Notes: generated from the sequence alone by a model not told the origin. Positions 17,829-27,419 are shown, counted from the first letter of the stretch. The stretch: 64,000 nt of DNA from Polynucleobacter sp. SHI8 (GCF_027944005.1 NZ_AP027204.1:2046001-2110000), one strand, 5' to 3'. Program-made: numbers and translations.

Positions 17829-18134
17829 TTGACACATAAACAATTTCTCATTCAAGGTCTTACATCTAAGGGTAAGGTTTTTAGGCCAAGTGATTGGATT
17901 GATCGATTATGCGGTGTAATGGCCCCCTTTAGACCTAAATCTGACCTTGGTGACCCAAGGTTCACTCACTCACCCTACGTTCGTCCTGAAATGATTAATG
18001 GTGTTAAATGTGTCATGGTTGATGAAAGACTTCGTGATATTGATCCCAGGGCATTAGATTTTGTCTTAGGCTTTGCAAAAGATAATGATTTGGTTCTCAG
18101 CGAAATTTGTGAACTTCCAAGCTCGAATACGTAA
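17829..18134 (+). CDS. DUF3579 family protein, function unknown
   Basis: 101 residues starting at TTG (17829). An in-frame TAA at 17808 rules out a much longer form, and no ATG is available before the conserved part (FLIQGLTSKGKVFRPSDWIDRLCGVMAPF). The protein is small and soluble with no signal peptide; it ends with LDFVLGFAKDNDLVLSEICEL. DUF3579 is a betaproteobacterial family often found between argF and rpsT, as here. No motif suggests chemistry. A terminator follows. Confidence 0.82.
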   Translation: MTHKQFLIQGLTSKGKVFRPSDWIDRLCGVMAPFRPKSDLGDPRFTHSPYVRPEMINGVKCVMVDERLRDIDPRALDFVLGFAKDNDLVLSEICELPSSNT

Positions 18135-18154
18135 TACGACCTTTAAAAATTAAA

Positions 18155-18177
18155 AATCCGCCTAGGGCGGATTCTTT
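18155..18177. terminator. Bidirectional terminator between the DUF3579 gene and rpsT
   Basis: AATCCGCC (18155-18162) pairs with GGCGGATT (18166-18173) around a 3-nt loop, with A-rich sequence before and a short T-rich run after. It can serve both convergent genes. Confidence 0.85.
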
Positions 18178-18195
18178 ACTAAGCCAACAGTAATA

Positions 18196-18462
18196 TTAGC
18201 TTGTCATGCCCTTGATAGCGGCAGATAAGCGTGACTTTTGACGTGAGGCAGTATTCTTGTGAATAATTTTCTTGTCAGCGATTTGATCAATCGTTGATTG
18301 TGCTGCTAAAAATACTTTAGCTGCAGCCTCTTTATCGCCAGCGGTTACAGCTTTGCGTACTGATTTGATTGCAGTTCTTAAGCGTGAACGTAAGCTAGAA
18401 TTGTGAGCGTTTTGCTTCACTGCTTGACGAGCGCGTTTACGAGCTTGTGCGGTATTTGCCAT
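18196..18462 (-). CDS. rpsT: 30S ribosomal protein S20
   Basis: 88 residues, highly basic, starting MANTAQARKRARQAVKQN as S20 proteins do. It binds 16S rRNA at the base of the small subunit. The gene is monocistronic and divergent from murJ with 180 nt between. The leader holds a small inverted repeat (AATGC 18491-18495 with GCATT 18504-18508). E. coli S20 autoregulates its translation; no equivalent site can be demonstrated here. Confidence 0.97.
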   Translation of the reverse strand: MANTAQARKRARQAVKQNAHNSSLRSRLRTAIKSVRKAVTAGDKEAAAKVFLAAQSTIDQIADKKIIHKNTASRQKSRLSAAIKGMTS

Positions 18463-18642
18463 ATTTTTACTCTATTTCTTTTCAAAAACAAATGCATTTA
18501 AAGGCATTCATTACTATTATTAAGGTTAATTATCCTAACATTCCGATGAACATCCATCGAAGGTGTTTGAAAAACATAATCCATTATTATAACTGAACAA
18601 AGAAATTTTGACTAGCCCCTTTAAATCAACGAAACTAGAGAC

Positions 18643-20202
18643 GTGAATCTTTTATCTGCCGCCGCAAAGGTCAGTAGTATGACTATGCTTTCCCGAGTTT
18701 TGGGACTCGTGAGGGAAACTCTTATTGCTAGGGCTTTTGGAGCCTCTGAAATGACGGATGCCTTTAATGTAGCCTTTCGGATTCCAAATTTACTCAGGCG
18801 ACTATTTGCAGAAGGTGCCTTTTCTCAAGCATTTGTTCCTATTTTAGGCGAAGTTAGTGCTAAAAATGGCGAAAAAGCCACAAAAGAGCTTATTGACGTT
18901 GTTGCGACACTACTTTTTTGGAGCTTACTAATTGCTGTAATCATTGGCGTCGTCTTTGCACCTTATTTAGTACTCATGATTGCCTCTGGCTTTAAGTCCT
19001 CCGACACATACTCCATGAGCGTTGTTTTAACACGCTTGATGTTTCCCTATATTGGCTTTATTTCGATGGTTTCGCTTGCTGCAGGAATTCTGAATACCCA
19101 TAAAAAGTTTTTAATTCCCGCTTTTACTCCTGTTTTGCTGAATTTAGGCATGATTACTGGATCTCTCGTTATTGCCCCCTATTTTTCTACGCCGATTTAT
19201 GGCCTTGGTGTTGGTGTAATGCTAGGCGGTATTTTGCAATTAGCAATTCAGATACCTGCATTACTCCGAGTCGGGATGATGCCCAAAATTGGCTTGGGCA
19301 TTCAAACCATCCGTGCTGCTTTAAAAAACCCTGAAGCAATCAGAATCTTAAAATTAATGGGGCCTGCCATATTTGCTGTCTCTGTAAGCCAACTCTCATT
19401 AATTATTAATACCAATATTGCTTCGCATCTTCAGGCGGGAAGTGTTTCTTGGTTATCGTATGCCGATCGCTTAATGGAGTTCCCAACGGCATTGCTTGGA
19501 GTTGCAGTTGGAACAGTCCTGTTACCAAGTTTGAGTCGTGCAAATGCCAATGGCGATCTTGAACAATCAAAAAACCTAATGAGTTGGGGTATTCGTTTAA
19601 CCTTTGTAATGGCAACTCCCGCAGCTATAGCGCTTTTTATCTTTGGGACACCGATGGCAGCAAGTCTGTACCATTATGGTAAATTTACAGCCCATGATGT
19701 CGATATGACGCGGATGGCTTTACAGGCCTATGGCGTAGGTTTAATTGGTCTGATTCTGATTAAAATTTTAGCGCCTGGGTTTTATGCAAAACAAGATATC
19801 CGTACTCCAGTAAAAATTGGTCTGATTGTTTTAATTTTTACTCAGTGCTTGAATCTAATTTTTGTACCTTACTTTGCCCATGCAGGTCTTGCACTGTCGA
19901 TTGGCATTGGTGCTTGTTTAAATGCGGCACTCCTTTGGATAGGTCTCGCTAAAAAAGGTCATATGCTAGCAAGCAATCAAGCGTGGATTTCCTTTTTCTT
20001 ACGCCTCGTTGTTGCCCTTTTGGCTTTTGGTGTGATTCTTTTTTGGGGTTCTCAAAATCATGATTGGATTAGTCTTGCAGATGCTCCGTTGAAAAGAATA
20101 GGCTTGATGTTAGGATGGGGAATTTTTGCAATAATGATATATATTCTTGTTCTGAAAGTCTGTGGATTTCGCTTCAAAGAATTCATCCGTCACACTCATT
20201 AA
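18643..20202 (+). CDS. murJ: Lipid II flippase MurJ
   Basis: 519 residues, a multi-pass membrane protein of the MOP superfamily with about 14 transmembrane helices. The start LLSAAAKVSSMTMLSRVLGLVRETLIARAFG and the RIPNLLRRLFAEGAFSQAFVPI block are diagnostic. It flips lipid II to the periplasmic face for peptidoglycan synthesis. The GTG start lacks a strong ribosome site (only AGAG), but the N-terminal sequence fits the family exactly. It is divergent from rpsT, a common betaproteobacterial arrangement, and only 3 nt precede the next gene. Confidence 0.96.
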   Translation: MNLLSAAAKVSSMTMLSRVLGLVRETLIARAFGASEMTDAFNVAFRIPNLLRRLFAEGAFSQAFVPILGEVSAKNGEKATKELIDVVATLLFWSLLIAVIIGVVFAPYLVLMIASGFKSSDTYSMSVVLTRLMFPYIGFISMVSLAAGILNTHKKFLIPAFTPVLLNLGMITGSLVIAPYFSTPIYGLGVGVMLGGILQLAIQIPALLRVGMMPKIGLGIQTIRAALKNPEAIRILKLMGPAIFAVSVSQLSLIINTNIASHLQAGSVSWLSYADRLMEFPTALLGVAVGTVLLPSLSRANANGDLEQSKNLMSWGIRLTFVMATPAAIALFIFGTPMAASLYHYGKFTAHDVDMTRMALQAYGVGLIGLILIKILAPGFYAKQDIRTPVKIGLIVLIFTQCLNLIFVPYFAHAGLALSIGIGACLNAALLWIGLAKKGHMLASNQAWISFFLRLVVALLAFGVILFWGSQNHDWISLADAPLKRIGLMLGWGIFAIMIYILVLKVCGFRFKEFIRHTH

Positions 20203-20205
20203 TTT

Positions 20206-21048
20206 ATGCCAACGAAACAATTAGACTACTTCAAATCACTTGTTGCAGATGATGCTCATTTCCCACTTACAGAGGCTGCAATTGCTGTTGGTCAACATGC
20301 CTATCCATCATTAGATGTGCAACAAACTTTAGATGATATTGATCAACTGGTACTCAAATTAAAGTCTCGTTTTACTGCTGAAACGACTGACTTACAAAAA
20401 CTACAATATCTGAAGTATTTCTTTTTTCAGGAAATGCATTTTGGTCTTAATACCAATGATTACTATGACCCTGAAAACTCTTATCTTCACAGTTTGATTG
20501 AACATCGGCGAGGAATACCCATTTCTTTAGCCCTTTTGTTGATGGAGTTTGGAAATCAAATTGATATTCAAATTCGCGGAATTTCATTTCCAAATCATTT
20601 TTTAGTACGAATTTCACTCCCTCAAGGTGAGGTGGTGATGGACCCAACAACGGGTTCTTCTTTATCTAAAAATGAGTTACAAGCCATGCTAGACCCATAC
20701 TTAGATGCAAAAGGATATCGAGGAGAACTTTCCTTGCCGCTTAGTTTATTTTTAAGAAGCTCAAGCCCTAGAGAAATTTTGTCACGCTTTTTAAGGAATT
20801 TAAAAGCTGTATATAGTCACCAAGATCGGTGGGAGCGATTACTTAGCATTCAAGAAAGATTGGTCCTGCTTTTACCAAGTGAAACTGAAGAGGTTCGTGA
20901 TCGTGGATTAGCCTTTGCACAACTTGACTACGTTCGTCCTGCAATTAATGATTTGCACTTTTATTTAGAAAAAAATCCTGAAGCAAAAGATGTTGTTGAA
21001 ATTAAAATGCACCTTGAAGATTTAGAAAAATCCCTAAAAGCTAGTTAA
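20206..21048 (+). CDS. SirB1 family protein (transglutaminase-like fold with TPR-like tail)
   Basis: 280 residues. The N-terminal half is the SirB1/transglutaminase-like domain: YLKYFFFQEMHFGLNTNDYYDP, then HRRGIPISLALLLMEFG, and FPNHFLVRI with its histidine, followed by DPTTG. The C-terminal part (about 190-280) has helical repeats resembling tetratricopeptides (LAFAQLDYVRPAINDLHFYLEKNPEA). The cellular role is not established. It is probably cotranscribed with murJ, 3 nt upstream. Its 3' end overlaps the convergent dedA gene by 8 nt. Confidence 0.85.
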   Translation: MPTKQLDYFKSLVADDAHFPLTEAAIAVGQHAYPSLDVQQTLDDIDQLVLKLKSRFTAETTDLQKLQYLKYFFFQEMHFGLNTNDYYDPENSYLHSLIEHRRGIPISLALLLMEFGNQIDIQIRGISFPNHFLVRISLPQGEVVMDPTTGSSLSKNELQAMLDPYLDAKGYRGELSLPLSLFLRSSSPREILSRFLRNLKAVYSHQDRWERLLSIQERLVLLLPSETEEVRDRGLAFAQLDYVRPAINDLHFYLEKNPEAKDVVEIKMHLEDLEKSLKAS

Positions 21049-21694
21049 TTTTTTTCTTGAATAAGGGCTGTATAAAACGCCACAAACCAGCAATAATTGT
21101 GGGGATAATAGCTGCAAGAGCTCCAACTAAAACGATTTCATTGAGGTTGTCTCTTATGATAGGTAAGTTTCCAAAAAAGTAACCGCAAACCGTTAATATC
21201 CCACTCCATAAAATAGCACCAATGATGTTATAGGTCTGAAATTTTTGATGATCCATGTGGGAAACACCAGCAACAAAAGGGGCAAAGGATCTCACTAAAG
21301 GTACAAACCTCGCCAAAATAATGGTTTTGCCACCATGTTTCTCAAAAAATAAATGTGTTTTTTCTAAAGCTGTTTGATCAATCCATTTGGCCTTGGTGAT
21401 ATCTATTCGGTCTACTAAATAGTGACCAACCCAAAAATTGACCGTATTACCAAGTACTGCAGAAATAATAATGACGAGATTTAAGATGACTAAGCTTAAT
21501 TGACCACTAGCGCAAAAGGCGCCTGCGGCAAATAGCAACGTATCTCCTGGTAAAAATGGAAAAACAACAAAACCAGTTTCAGTAAAAATTATGAGGCTAA
21601 GAATAGCGTATGCCAAGGTCCCATACTCGCCGAGATGGTCCCCAATATGCATGACAAACTGAAATAAAGAAATTAATTGATCCACGTTCGACAT
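21041..21694 (-). CDS. DedA family inner-membrane protein
   Basis: 217 residues from the ATG at 21694; a TTG at 21715 would add seven residues. The SNARE-associated/VTT domain is evident from FTETGFVVFPFLPGDTLLF and ILARFVPLVRSFAPFVAGVSHM, with several hydrophobic helices. DedA proteins move polyprenyl or phospholipids across the inner membrane and support envelope homeostasis. The paralogue type cannot be decided. It overlaps the SirB1 gene end to end, and its start lies about 50 nt from divergent mutL. Confidence 0.88.
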   Translation of the reverse strand: MSNVDQLISLFQFVMHIGDHLGEYGTLAYAILSLIIFTETGFVVFPFLPGDTLLFAAGAFCASGQLSLVILNLVIIISAVLGNTVNFWVGHYLVDRIDITKAKWIDQTALEKTHLFFEKHGGKTIILARFVPLVRSFAPFVAGVSHMDHQKFQTYNIIGAILWSGILTVCGYFFGNLPIIRDNLNEIVLVGALAAIIPTIIAGLWRFIQPLFKKKIN

Positions 21695-21742
21695 CTTAAC
21701 AGTTTCAATCGACAATCGACATTATCATGAGAAAATGAATTC

Positions 21743-23545
21743 ATGAGAAATCCAATTCGCACACTTCCAGATCAATTAATCAGTCAGATTGCTGCTGGAG
21801 AAGTTATCGAGCGACCAAGTGCCGTTGTGAAAGAACTTCTTGAAAATGCCATCGATGCACATGCAACAGCTTTGGATATTCGTCTTGAAGAAGGTGGCAC
21901 TACAAGAATTGTCATCTCAGATGATGGTCAGGGCATCCCGGCTCCAGAGCTTAAGCTTGCATTAACACGTCATGCTACCAGTAAAATTTATAGCTTAGAG
22001 GACTTAGAGTCTGTCATGACTATGGGCTTCAGAGGTGAAGCCCTTGCCTCCATTGCATCTGTTGCTAATGTCACCCTGACAACAAGAACTGCGAATGATG
22101 AGCATGCAAATTTAATCAGTAACTCCACACTTGAGATTAAACCTGCTGCAGGTGATTTTGGGACGCGCATTGATGTCCAAGATTTATTTTTTAATACTCC
22201 AGCGCGACGTAAGTTTTTAAAGTCCTCGGCAACTGAATTTGGTCATTGCCTAGAGGCGATCCGACGCTGCGCTTTAGCCAATCCTCATGTCGGTTTTTCG
22301 GTATGGCACAACGGTAAACCTCTACATCGCTGGTCTTCCGGTACTTTAGATAAAAGAGCCGATGATATATTGGGCGTCGAGTTTCATGAAGCAAAGTTAG
22401 CATTAGAAGTTGGTACTGATCTGATTCAACTCCATGGTTTCATTGGCGCACCAACAGCAAGTAGAGCCAGAGCAGATCAACAATATATATTTGTTAATCA
22501 TCGATTCATTAAAGATAAATTAATTAATCATGCTATCCGCAGCGCCTATCAGGACGTTCTTCATGGTGATCGGCAACCTATCTTATTACTGAATTTATCT
22601 ATTCAACCTGAACTTGTTGATGTCAATGTTCATCCCGCAAAAATTGAAGTGCGTTTTCGGGATAGTCGTGCAGTCCATCAATTTGTCTACCATTCAATTA
22701 AAGATCGTTTATCTCATGGTGCAGGACAAGCACAAGCATCATCAACTGCGAATATGAATTATGTTACTAGCCCTATTCCAAATTCCACTTCTTTAACAAA
22801 TCAGAACTCGTTTGTTAGCTCTCAAACTCCTCGTTATCAGCAACCGATGCAATTTACTCTCCCGAACAACTCTATCAAGGAATCAATGATTCAGCTATTG
22901 GGTGAAAGGAATCGAAATGAATCGGCCTCTTCAAACTTTTCATCTCCTGCTCAAGAAAATCACCATTACCCACTGGGGTATGCAATTGCGCAAATTGCTG
23001 GAATTTATATTCTGGCGCAAAACCAAAATGGTTTAGTTCTGGTTGATATGCATGCCGCTCATGAACGAGTTTTATATGAAAAATTAAAAACTGATTTACA
23101 AGGTCAAGTGGCCATACAAACTCTCTTAGTTCCTGCTGTCATGCATGTGAGCTCTCTCGAAATTTCTCTAATCAACGACAATCAATCTGCTCTCGGTGAA
23201 TTAGGCTTTGACATCACGATATTGGGTCCTGAACAAATTTGTATCCGATCGATTCCAGCCCTTTTAAATAAGGCAGAACCTACGGCGTTAGTGCGCTCAC
23301 TCATTAATGATTTAGATGAAGTAGGATCTTCTGGCGTTATTGATTCGGCTAAGCATGAACGCCTAGCTACTAAAGCTTGCCATGCAGCAGTTCGCGCACA
23401 TCGAATCTTAACTATTCCAGAAATGAATGCCCTCCTAAGACAAATGGAAACAACTGACCGAGCCGATCAATGCAATCATGGTCGCCCCACCTGGATTCAG
23501 TTAAGTGTGCAAGATTTAGATAAGTTCTTTTTAAGAGGTCGCTAA
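21743..23545 (+). CDS. mutL: DNA mismatch repair protein MutL (endonuclease type)
   Basis: 600 residues. The N-terminal GHKL ATPase is marked by ELLENAIDAHAT, ISDDGQGI and GFRGEALASIASV. A variable, Ser/Asn-rich linker (about 325-405) leads to the C-terminal dimerisation domain. There, from Asp435, DMHAAHERVLYE fits the endonuclease motif DQHA-x2-E-x4-E with Gln replaced by Met, and NHGRPTW near the end matches the accompanying CPHGRP element. This suggests a nicking MutL working without MutH. It precedes miaA by 7 nt, a pairing conserved in proteobacteria. Confidence 0.96.
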   Translation: MRNPIRTLPDQLISQIAAGEVIERPSAVVKELLENAIDAHATALDIRLEEGGTTRIVISDDGQGIPAPELKLALTRHATSKIYSLEDLESVMTMGFRGEALASIASVANVTLTTRTANDEHANLISNSTLEIKPAAGDFGTRIDVQDLFFNTPARRKFLKSSATEFGHCLEAIRRCALANPHVGFSVWHNGKPLHRWSSGTLDKRADDILGVEFHEAKLALEVGTDLIQLHGFIGAPTASRARADQQYIFVNHRFIKDKLINHAIRSAYQDVLHGDRQPILLLNLSIQPELVDVNVHPAKIEVRFRDSRAVHQFVYHSIKDRLSHGAGQAQASSTANMNYVTSPIPNSTSLTNQNSFVSSQTPRYQQPMQFTLPNNSIKESMIQLLGERNRNESASSNFSSPAQENHHYPLGYAIAQIAGIYILAQNQNGLVLVDMHAAHERVLYEKLKTDLQGQVAIQTLLVPAVMHVSSLEISLINDNQSALGELGFDITILGPEQICIRSIPALLNKAEPTALVRSLINDLDEVGSSGVIDSAKHERLATKACHAAVRAHRILTIPEMNALLRQMETTDRADQCNHGRPTWIQLSVQDLDKFFLRGR

Positions 23546-23552
23546 ATTAAAT

Positions 23553-24536
23553 ATGTCATTTTCTAAACATCCTTTAGAAAATATTCTTGCTATTGTTGGC
23601 CCGACAGCAAGCGGTAAAAGTACCCTATCATTTGAACTTGCAAAATCTGCCAAACTTTGCGGGATTACTATTGAAATTATTAGTATGGACTCTGCCCTGG
23701 TATACAAAGGCATGGATATAGGTACCGCAAAACCAAGCCCTGAAGAACAAGCATTGATTCCGCATCATGGCTTGAATATTCGAGAGCCCTGGCAAAGTTA
23801 TTCTGCAGCTCAATTTGCCAAGGATGCTCTTCAGTGGGCAAATGAAATTAAGTCTCGAGGTCATGTGCCAATTATTGTGGGTGGCACTATGCTGTATTGG
23901 CGAGCCTTAGTGCAAGGACTTACTGACTTACCAGCAACAACCCCTGAGATTCGCGAAAAAATAGCTCTAGAGGCATCTGAAATTGGCTGGGATGCCATGC
24001 ATGACCAATTACATGCGATTGATCCGCAAACCGCTTTAAGACTTCCACCAGGAGATACCCAAAGAGTTTCTCGTGCATTAGAAATTTATGCGATGACGGG
24101 CCAACCTATGTCCCATTTTTTGGCTTTACAACCTTACGCAGAGTCAAGGGATGATGCATCCTTTGCACATTGTTTGGTGTCATTAGAGCCCCAAGATCGT
24201 GGGTGGCTTCATGAGCGAATTCGGCAACGCTTTATGCTCATGCTCAATCAGGGTTTTTTGGATGAGGTTCAATTACTTTTAAGTAACCCCAACATCAAAC
24301 CAGAATTACCTTCCATGAGGGCAGTAGGTTATCGTCAAGCAATCAGTTATTTCAATCAGGACATCACTTATGAAGAGTTTGTTGAGGCCGGACTGGCGGC
24401 TAGTCGGCAACTGGGTAAAAGACAACTTACTTGGTTAAGAGCGATGCCCAGCCGTCATATCGTCGATCCTAGCGTCACAGACTTTTTACCTCAAGCGATG
24501 AATGTCTGCCTTGAACATCTCCAAACATTTAAATAA
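23553..24536 (+). CDS. miaA: tRNA dimethylallyltransferase
   Basis: 327 residues. The P-loop is GPTASGKST near the N terminus, followed by SMDSALVYKGMDIGTAKP and GGTMLYWRALVQGL. The C-terminal RQLGKRQLTWLRA segment is also conserved. It adds a dimethylallyl group to A37 of tRNAs reading UNN codons. The gene is downstream of mutL and probably cotranscribed. Its last 8 nt overlap the convergent purM gene. Confidence 0.96.
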   Translation: MSFSKHPLENILAIVGPTASGKSTLSFELAKSAKLCGITIEIISMDSALVYKGMDIGTAKPSPEEQALIPHHGLNIREPWQSYSAAQFAKDALQWANEIKSRGHVPIIVGGTMLYWRALVQGLTDLPATTPEIREKIALEASEIGWDAMHDQLHAIDPQTALRLPPGDTQRVSRALEIYAMTGQPMSHFLALQPYAESRDDASFAHCLVSLEPQDRGWLHERIRQRFMLMLNQGFLDEVQLLLSNPNIKPELPSMRAVGYRQAISYFNQDITYEEFVEAGLAASRQLGKRQLTWLRAMPSRHIVDPSVTDFLPQAMNVCLEHLQTFK

Positions 24537-25605
24537 CAATGGTTTGATGCGCTCCTGATGGGCGCTCAACAATTTCACCTAACTGAAAGCTCTCGATATC
24601 ATGTTTTTTCAAAAATTCGATAGCGGTACTCGCATCTTGATCTGGCAGAATGATTGCTAGCCCGATACCACAATTAAATACACGATACATTTCTTGATCA
24701 TCTACATTTCCGGCTTTGGATAGCCATTGAAATAATTGGGGCATTTGCCATGCATCCCGGTGCAGGACTGCTTGAACATGATCAGGCAAAACACGTGGAA
24801 TATTTTCTACTAAACCACCACCTGTAATATGTGCCATTCCCTTAATATTGACTAGGTTCAATAACTCTAATACAGGCTTTACATAAATTTTTGTAGGAGT
24901 CATTACCACCTCTTCGAGTGGTCTGCCGCCCATATCAAAACTCCTCGTAGCGCCACTTACCTCAATAATTTTACGAATTAAAGAATAGCCGTTGGAATGG
25001 GCTCCACTAGAAGCCAAACCTATGACTACATCTCCTGGAGTGATGGTTTTACCTGTGATAATTTTTGATTTTTCTACAACTCCTACTGCAAATCCAGCTA
25101 AATCATACTCACCATCAGGGTACATGCCTGGCATTTCTGCGGTTTCACCACCAATAAGAGCACAGCCGGCGATTTCACAACCCTGCGCAATACCACCAAC
25201 AACGGTAGCTGCCACATCGACTGTCAAGTGACCACAAGCAAAATAATCTAGGAAAAACAAGGACTCAGCACCCTGAACCAAAATATCGTTGACACTCATC
25301 GCAACCAAATCTTGACCTACCGTGTCATGAATCTGCCACTCAAAGGCTAATTTCAATTTTGTCCCAACACCATCTGTACCCGAGACTAAGACTGGCTCTT
25401 GATATCGTTTAGGTACCTCAAAAAGGGCGCCAAAGCCCCCTATACCCGCCAGGACGCCTTCGCGCATCGTTTTTTTGGCCAAAGGCTTAATTCTCTCAAC
25501 CAAAGCATCACCAGCATCGATATCTACACCAGCGTCTTTATAAGACAAACCTTTGGTTTGGAGATTATTTTTCACATTTAAATCATTACTTGTCGAATTT
25601 GACAT
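24529..25605 (-). CDS. purM: Phosphoribosylformylglycinamidine cyclo-ligase (AIR synthetase)
   Basis: 358 residues. It closes the imidazole ring in purine synthesis, two steps after PurN. The signature blocks are SGTDGVGTKLKLAF, the GETAEMPGMY loop and SSGAHSNGYSLIR. The N-terminal ~15 residues before GLSYKDAGVDIDAG are a short extension typical of betaproteobacterial forms. The gene is alone on the minus strand, between convergent miaA and a divergent transporter whose start lies about 50 nt away. Confidence 0.96.
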   Translation of the reverse strand: MSNSTSNDLNVKNNLQTKGLSYKDAGVDIDAGDALVERIKPLAKKTMREGVLAGIGGFGALFEVPKRYQEPVLVSGTDGVGTKLKLAFEWQIHDTVGQDLVAMSVNDILVQGAESLFFLDYFACGHLTVDVAATVVGGIAQGCEIAGCALIGGETAEMPGMYPDGEYDLAGFAVGVVEKSKIITGKTITPGDVVIGLASSGAHSNGYSLIRKIIEVSGATRSFDMGGRPLEEVVMTPTKIYVKPVLELLNLVNIKGMAHITGGGLVENIPRVLPDHVQAVLHRDAWQMPQLFQWLSKAGNVDDQEMYRVFNCGIGLAIILPDQDASTAIEFLKKHDIESFQLGEIVERPSGAHQTIVI

Positions 25606-25658
25606 ATCATTCCTATGAACTCAGTAGAATGAGGAGATTCTAATTCAAGGTGATGGCA

Positions 25659-26675
25659 ATGTCTGATTTTTTTTCGAGCTTGATTGAAATTTTGATGCCT
25701 TTTTTGGCAGCTTTTATCTTTGCCTACATGTTAGAGCCTCTAACAAAGCGCTTGGTACAGCTCAAATTACCCCGCAGTCTAGCGGCATTTATTTCTTTGA
25801 TTGTTGGAATTTTCGCAAGTATTGTCATTCTTTTACTCTTGCTTAATTTATTGCAACATGAAATTCCACTTTTTAAAGCTCAATTTCCAATTTGGCTCAA
25901 AAGTATTCAAGAGTGGCTAGAGCCAACGCTAGCAAAGTTTAATGTGAAGTTAGATTGGGGCGCTATTCGTGAAGTGGTTCAGTCTCAAATAACCTCTCAA
26001 ATTACAGATAATGCCAATACATTAGTAACTCAATCTGTAGGAACCATTATTAAATCATCAAGTTCTATCTTGGGATTTTTCGCAAATACGGTTCTTGTTT
26101 TGTTTGTTCTTTTTTATCTGTTATTGGAATGGGATGCGTTCTTGGGCATGATTGCAGAGCTTGTCCCTGTTCGATTTCGTGAAACATTCTTCAAGCTAAC
26201 TAAAGAGGTTGACGGTTTACTTTCCCATTATTTACGTGGTCAAGTCTTGTTGATGATTGTTTTGGCTTGTTTTTATAGTCTAGGATTACTCTTGATTGGT
26301 GTTCAAAGTGCTATTCCATTAGGCATGTTTACAGGTCTGGTTGCATTTATTCCTTATGTTGGATTTTTAATTAGTTTTATATTATCTGCACTGGCCACAT
26401 TGCTGCAATTTGGTCCAGGAAACGCTCTAATCGCTGTGTTAGCCCTATATGGAGTTGGTCAATTGCTTGAAGGCTTCGTTTTAACACCACGACTTGTAGG
26501 TGAAAGAATTGGTCTTCATCCTGTTGCGGTGCTCTTTGCTTTAATGGTATTTGGGCAACTTTTTGGATTCTTTGGTATTCTTCTTGCATTCCCTATGTCT
26601 GCAATCTGTCTTGTTACTATTCGCCACTTCAAAAACAAATTGCTTACAAGTCAATGGTTCAATAGTAATACTTAA
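25659..26675 (+). CDS. AI-2E/PerM family membrane transporter
   Basis: 338 residues from the ATG at 25659, preferred because AAGGTGA lies 5 nt upstream; GTG 25650 and ATG 25653 are alternatives. Family blocks include PFLAAFIFAYMLEPLTKRL, FIPYVGFLISFILSALATLLQFG and GFVLTPRLVGERIGLHPVAVLFALMVFG. About seven hydrophobic segments are visible. The family includes exporters and permeases with diverse or unknown substrates. Compared with E. coli PerM the N terminus is about 25-30 residues shorter, removing most of the first helix, and an in-frame TAA at 25641 blocks extension. It runs directly into hda (TAA then ATG). Confidence 0.85.
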   Translation: MSDFFSSLIEILMPFLAAFIFAYMLEPLTKRLVQLKLPRSLAAFISLIVGIFASIVILLLLLNLLQHEIPLFKAQFPIWLKSIQEWLEPTLAKFNVKLDWGAIREVVQSQITSQITDNANTLVTQSVGTIIKSSSSILGFFANTVLVLFVLFYLLLEWDAFLGMIAELVPVRFRETFFKLTKEVDGLLSHYLRGQVLLMIVLACFYSLGLLLIGVQSAIPLGMFTGLVAFIPYVGFLISFILSALATLLQFGPGNALIAVLALYGVGQLLEGFVLTPRLVGERIGLHPVAVLFALMVFGQLFGFFGILLAFPMSAICLVTIRHFKNKLLTSQWFNSNT

Positions 26676-27416
26676 ATGACAAGCAAAAAACCTCAACAAT
26701 TTACTCTGGATATTTTATTATCGCCACCGCCAACTTTAGATAATTTTGTTTTATCTAAAAAGGATAAAACAAATGGTGTGAATATTCTCGCGGTTTTAAA
26801 GTCTTTAGAGCTTTATTGGGAAAATCAATCGAACCCAAATCCTGAATTAGAGATACTTTACTTTTGGGGCTCTCAAGGTTGTGGCAAAACTCATATCCTT
26901 AAGGCTTTAAATGGAATTGCCCAAGAAAATGAATTAAGCACTTGTTTCTTAGAATCCGGAAGCTCCCTCTGGAGTTATCTTGACTATGGAAATATGCTAG
27001 TCCATAAGCTTTATTTGGTCGATAACGTTGACCATCTCAAAGAAAATGAACAAAAGGCTTTTTTTCGATTGCTGATTGAGGCAAAAGATGATGAAGATAT
27101 CCTTATCATCTCTACCGGATCGCAATCTATTTCTGGACTTTCCCTACGTAGCGATATTTCTTCTCGACTTTCCTCTGGACTTAACTTTGAACTTCACACA
27201 CTGCAAGATGGCGAGAAAGTTAAAGCAATCCAAGATTTCGCTTCAGCAAAAGGCTTAAATTTCTCTGAAGATATAGCCCCTTGGCTGTTGGATAATTTTC
27301 ACCGTGATATGCCAAGCTTAATTTCTCTAGTAGAAGCACTGGATCAATACTCCCTACAAACTAAACGCTCTATCACCCTACCCTTAGTAAGAGACTTGTT
27401 AAAAAATAAAGCTTAA
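26676..27416 (+). CDS. hda: Hda-like DnaA homologue (regulatory inactivation of DnaA)
   Basis: 246 residues. Near the N terminus QQFTLDI resembles the QxLxL-type sliding-clamp-binding motif of Hda. A DnaA-like AAA+ domain follows, with a Walker A motif GSQGCGKTH and a Walker B-like LYLVDNVDHL. The arginine-rich sensor region (SDISSRLSSGL) is conserved. There is no DnaA DNA-binding domain. Hda with the clamp promotes ATP hydrolysis by DnaA after initiation. The start codon immediately follows the transporter stop, suggesting coupled translation. Confidence 0.88.
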   Translation: MTSKKPQQFTLDILLSPPPTLDNFVLSKKDKTNGVNILAVLKSLELYWENQSNPNPELEILYFWGSQGCGKTHILKALNGIAQENELSTCFLESGSSLWSYLDYGNMLVHKLYLVDNVDHLKENEQKAFFRLLIEAKDDEDILIISTGSQSISGLSLRSDISSRLSSGLNFELHTLQDGEKVKAIQDFASAKGLNFSEDIAPWLLDNFHRDMPSLISLVEALDQYSLQTKRSITLPLVRDLLKNKA

Positions 27417-27419
27417 TTT

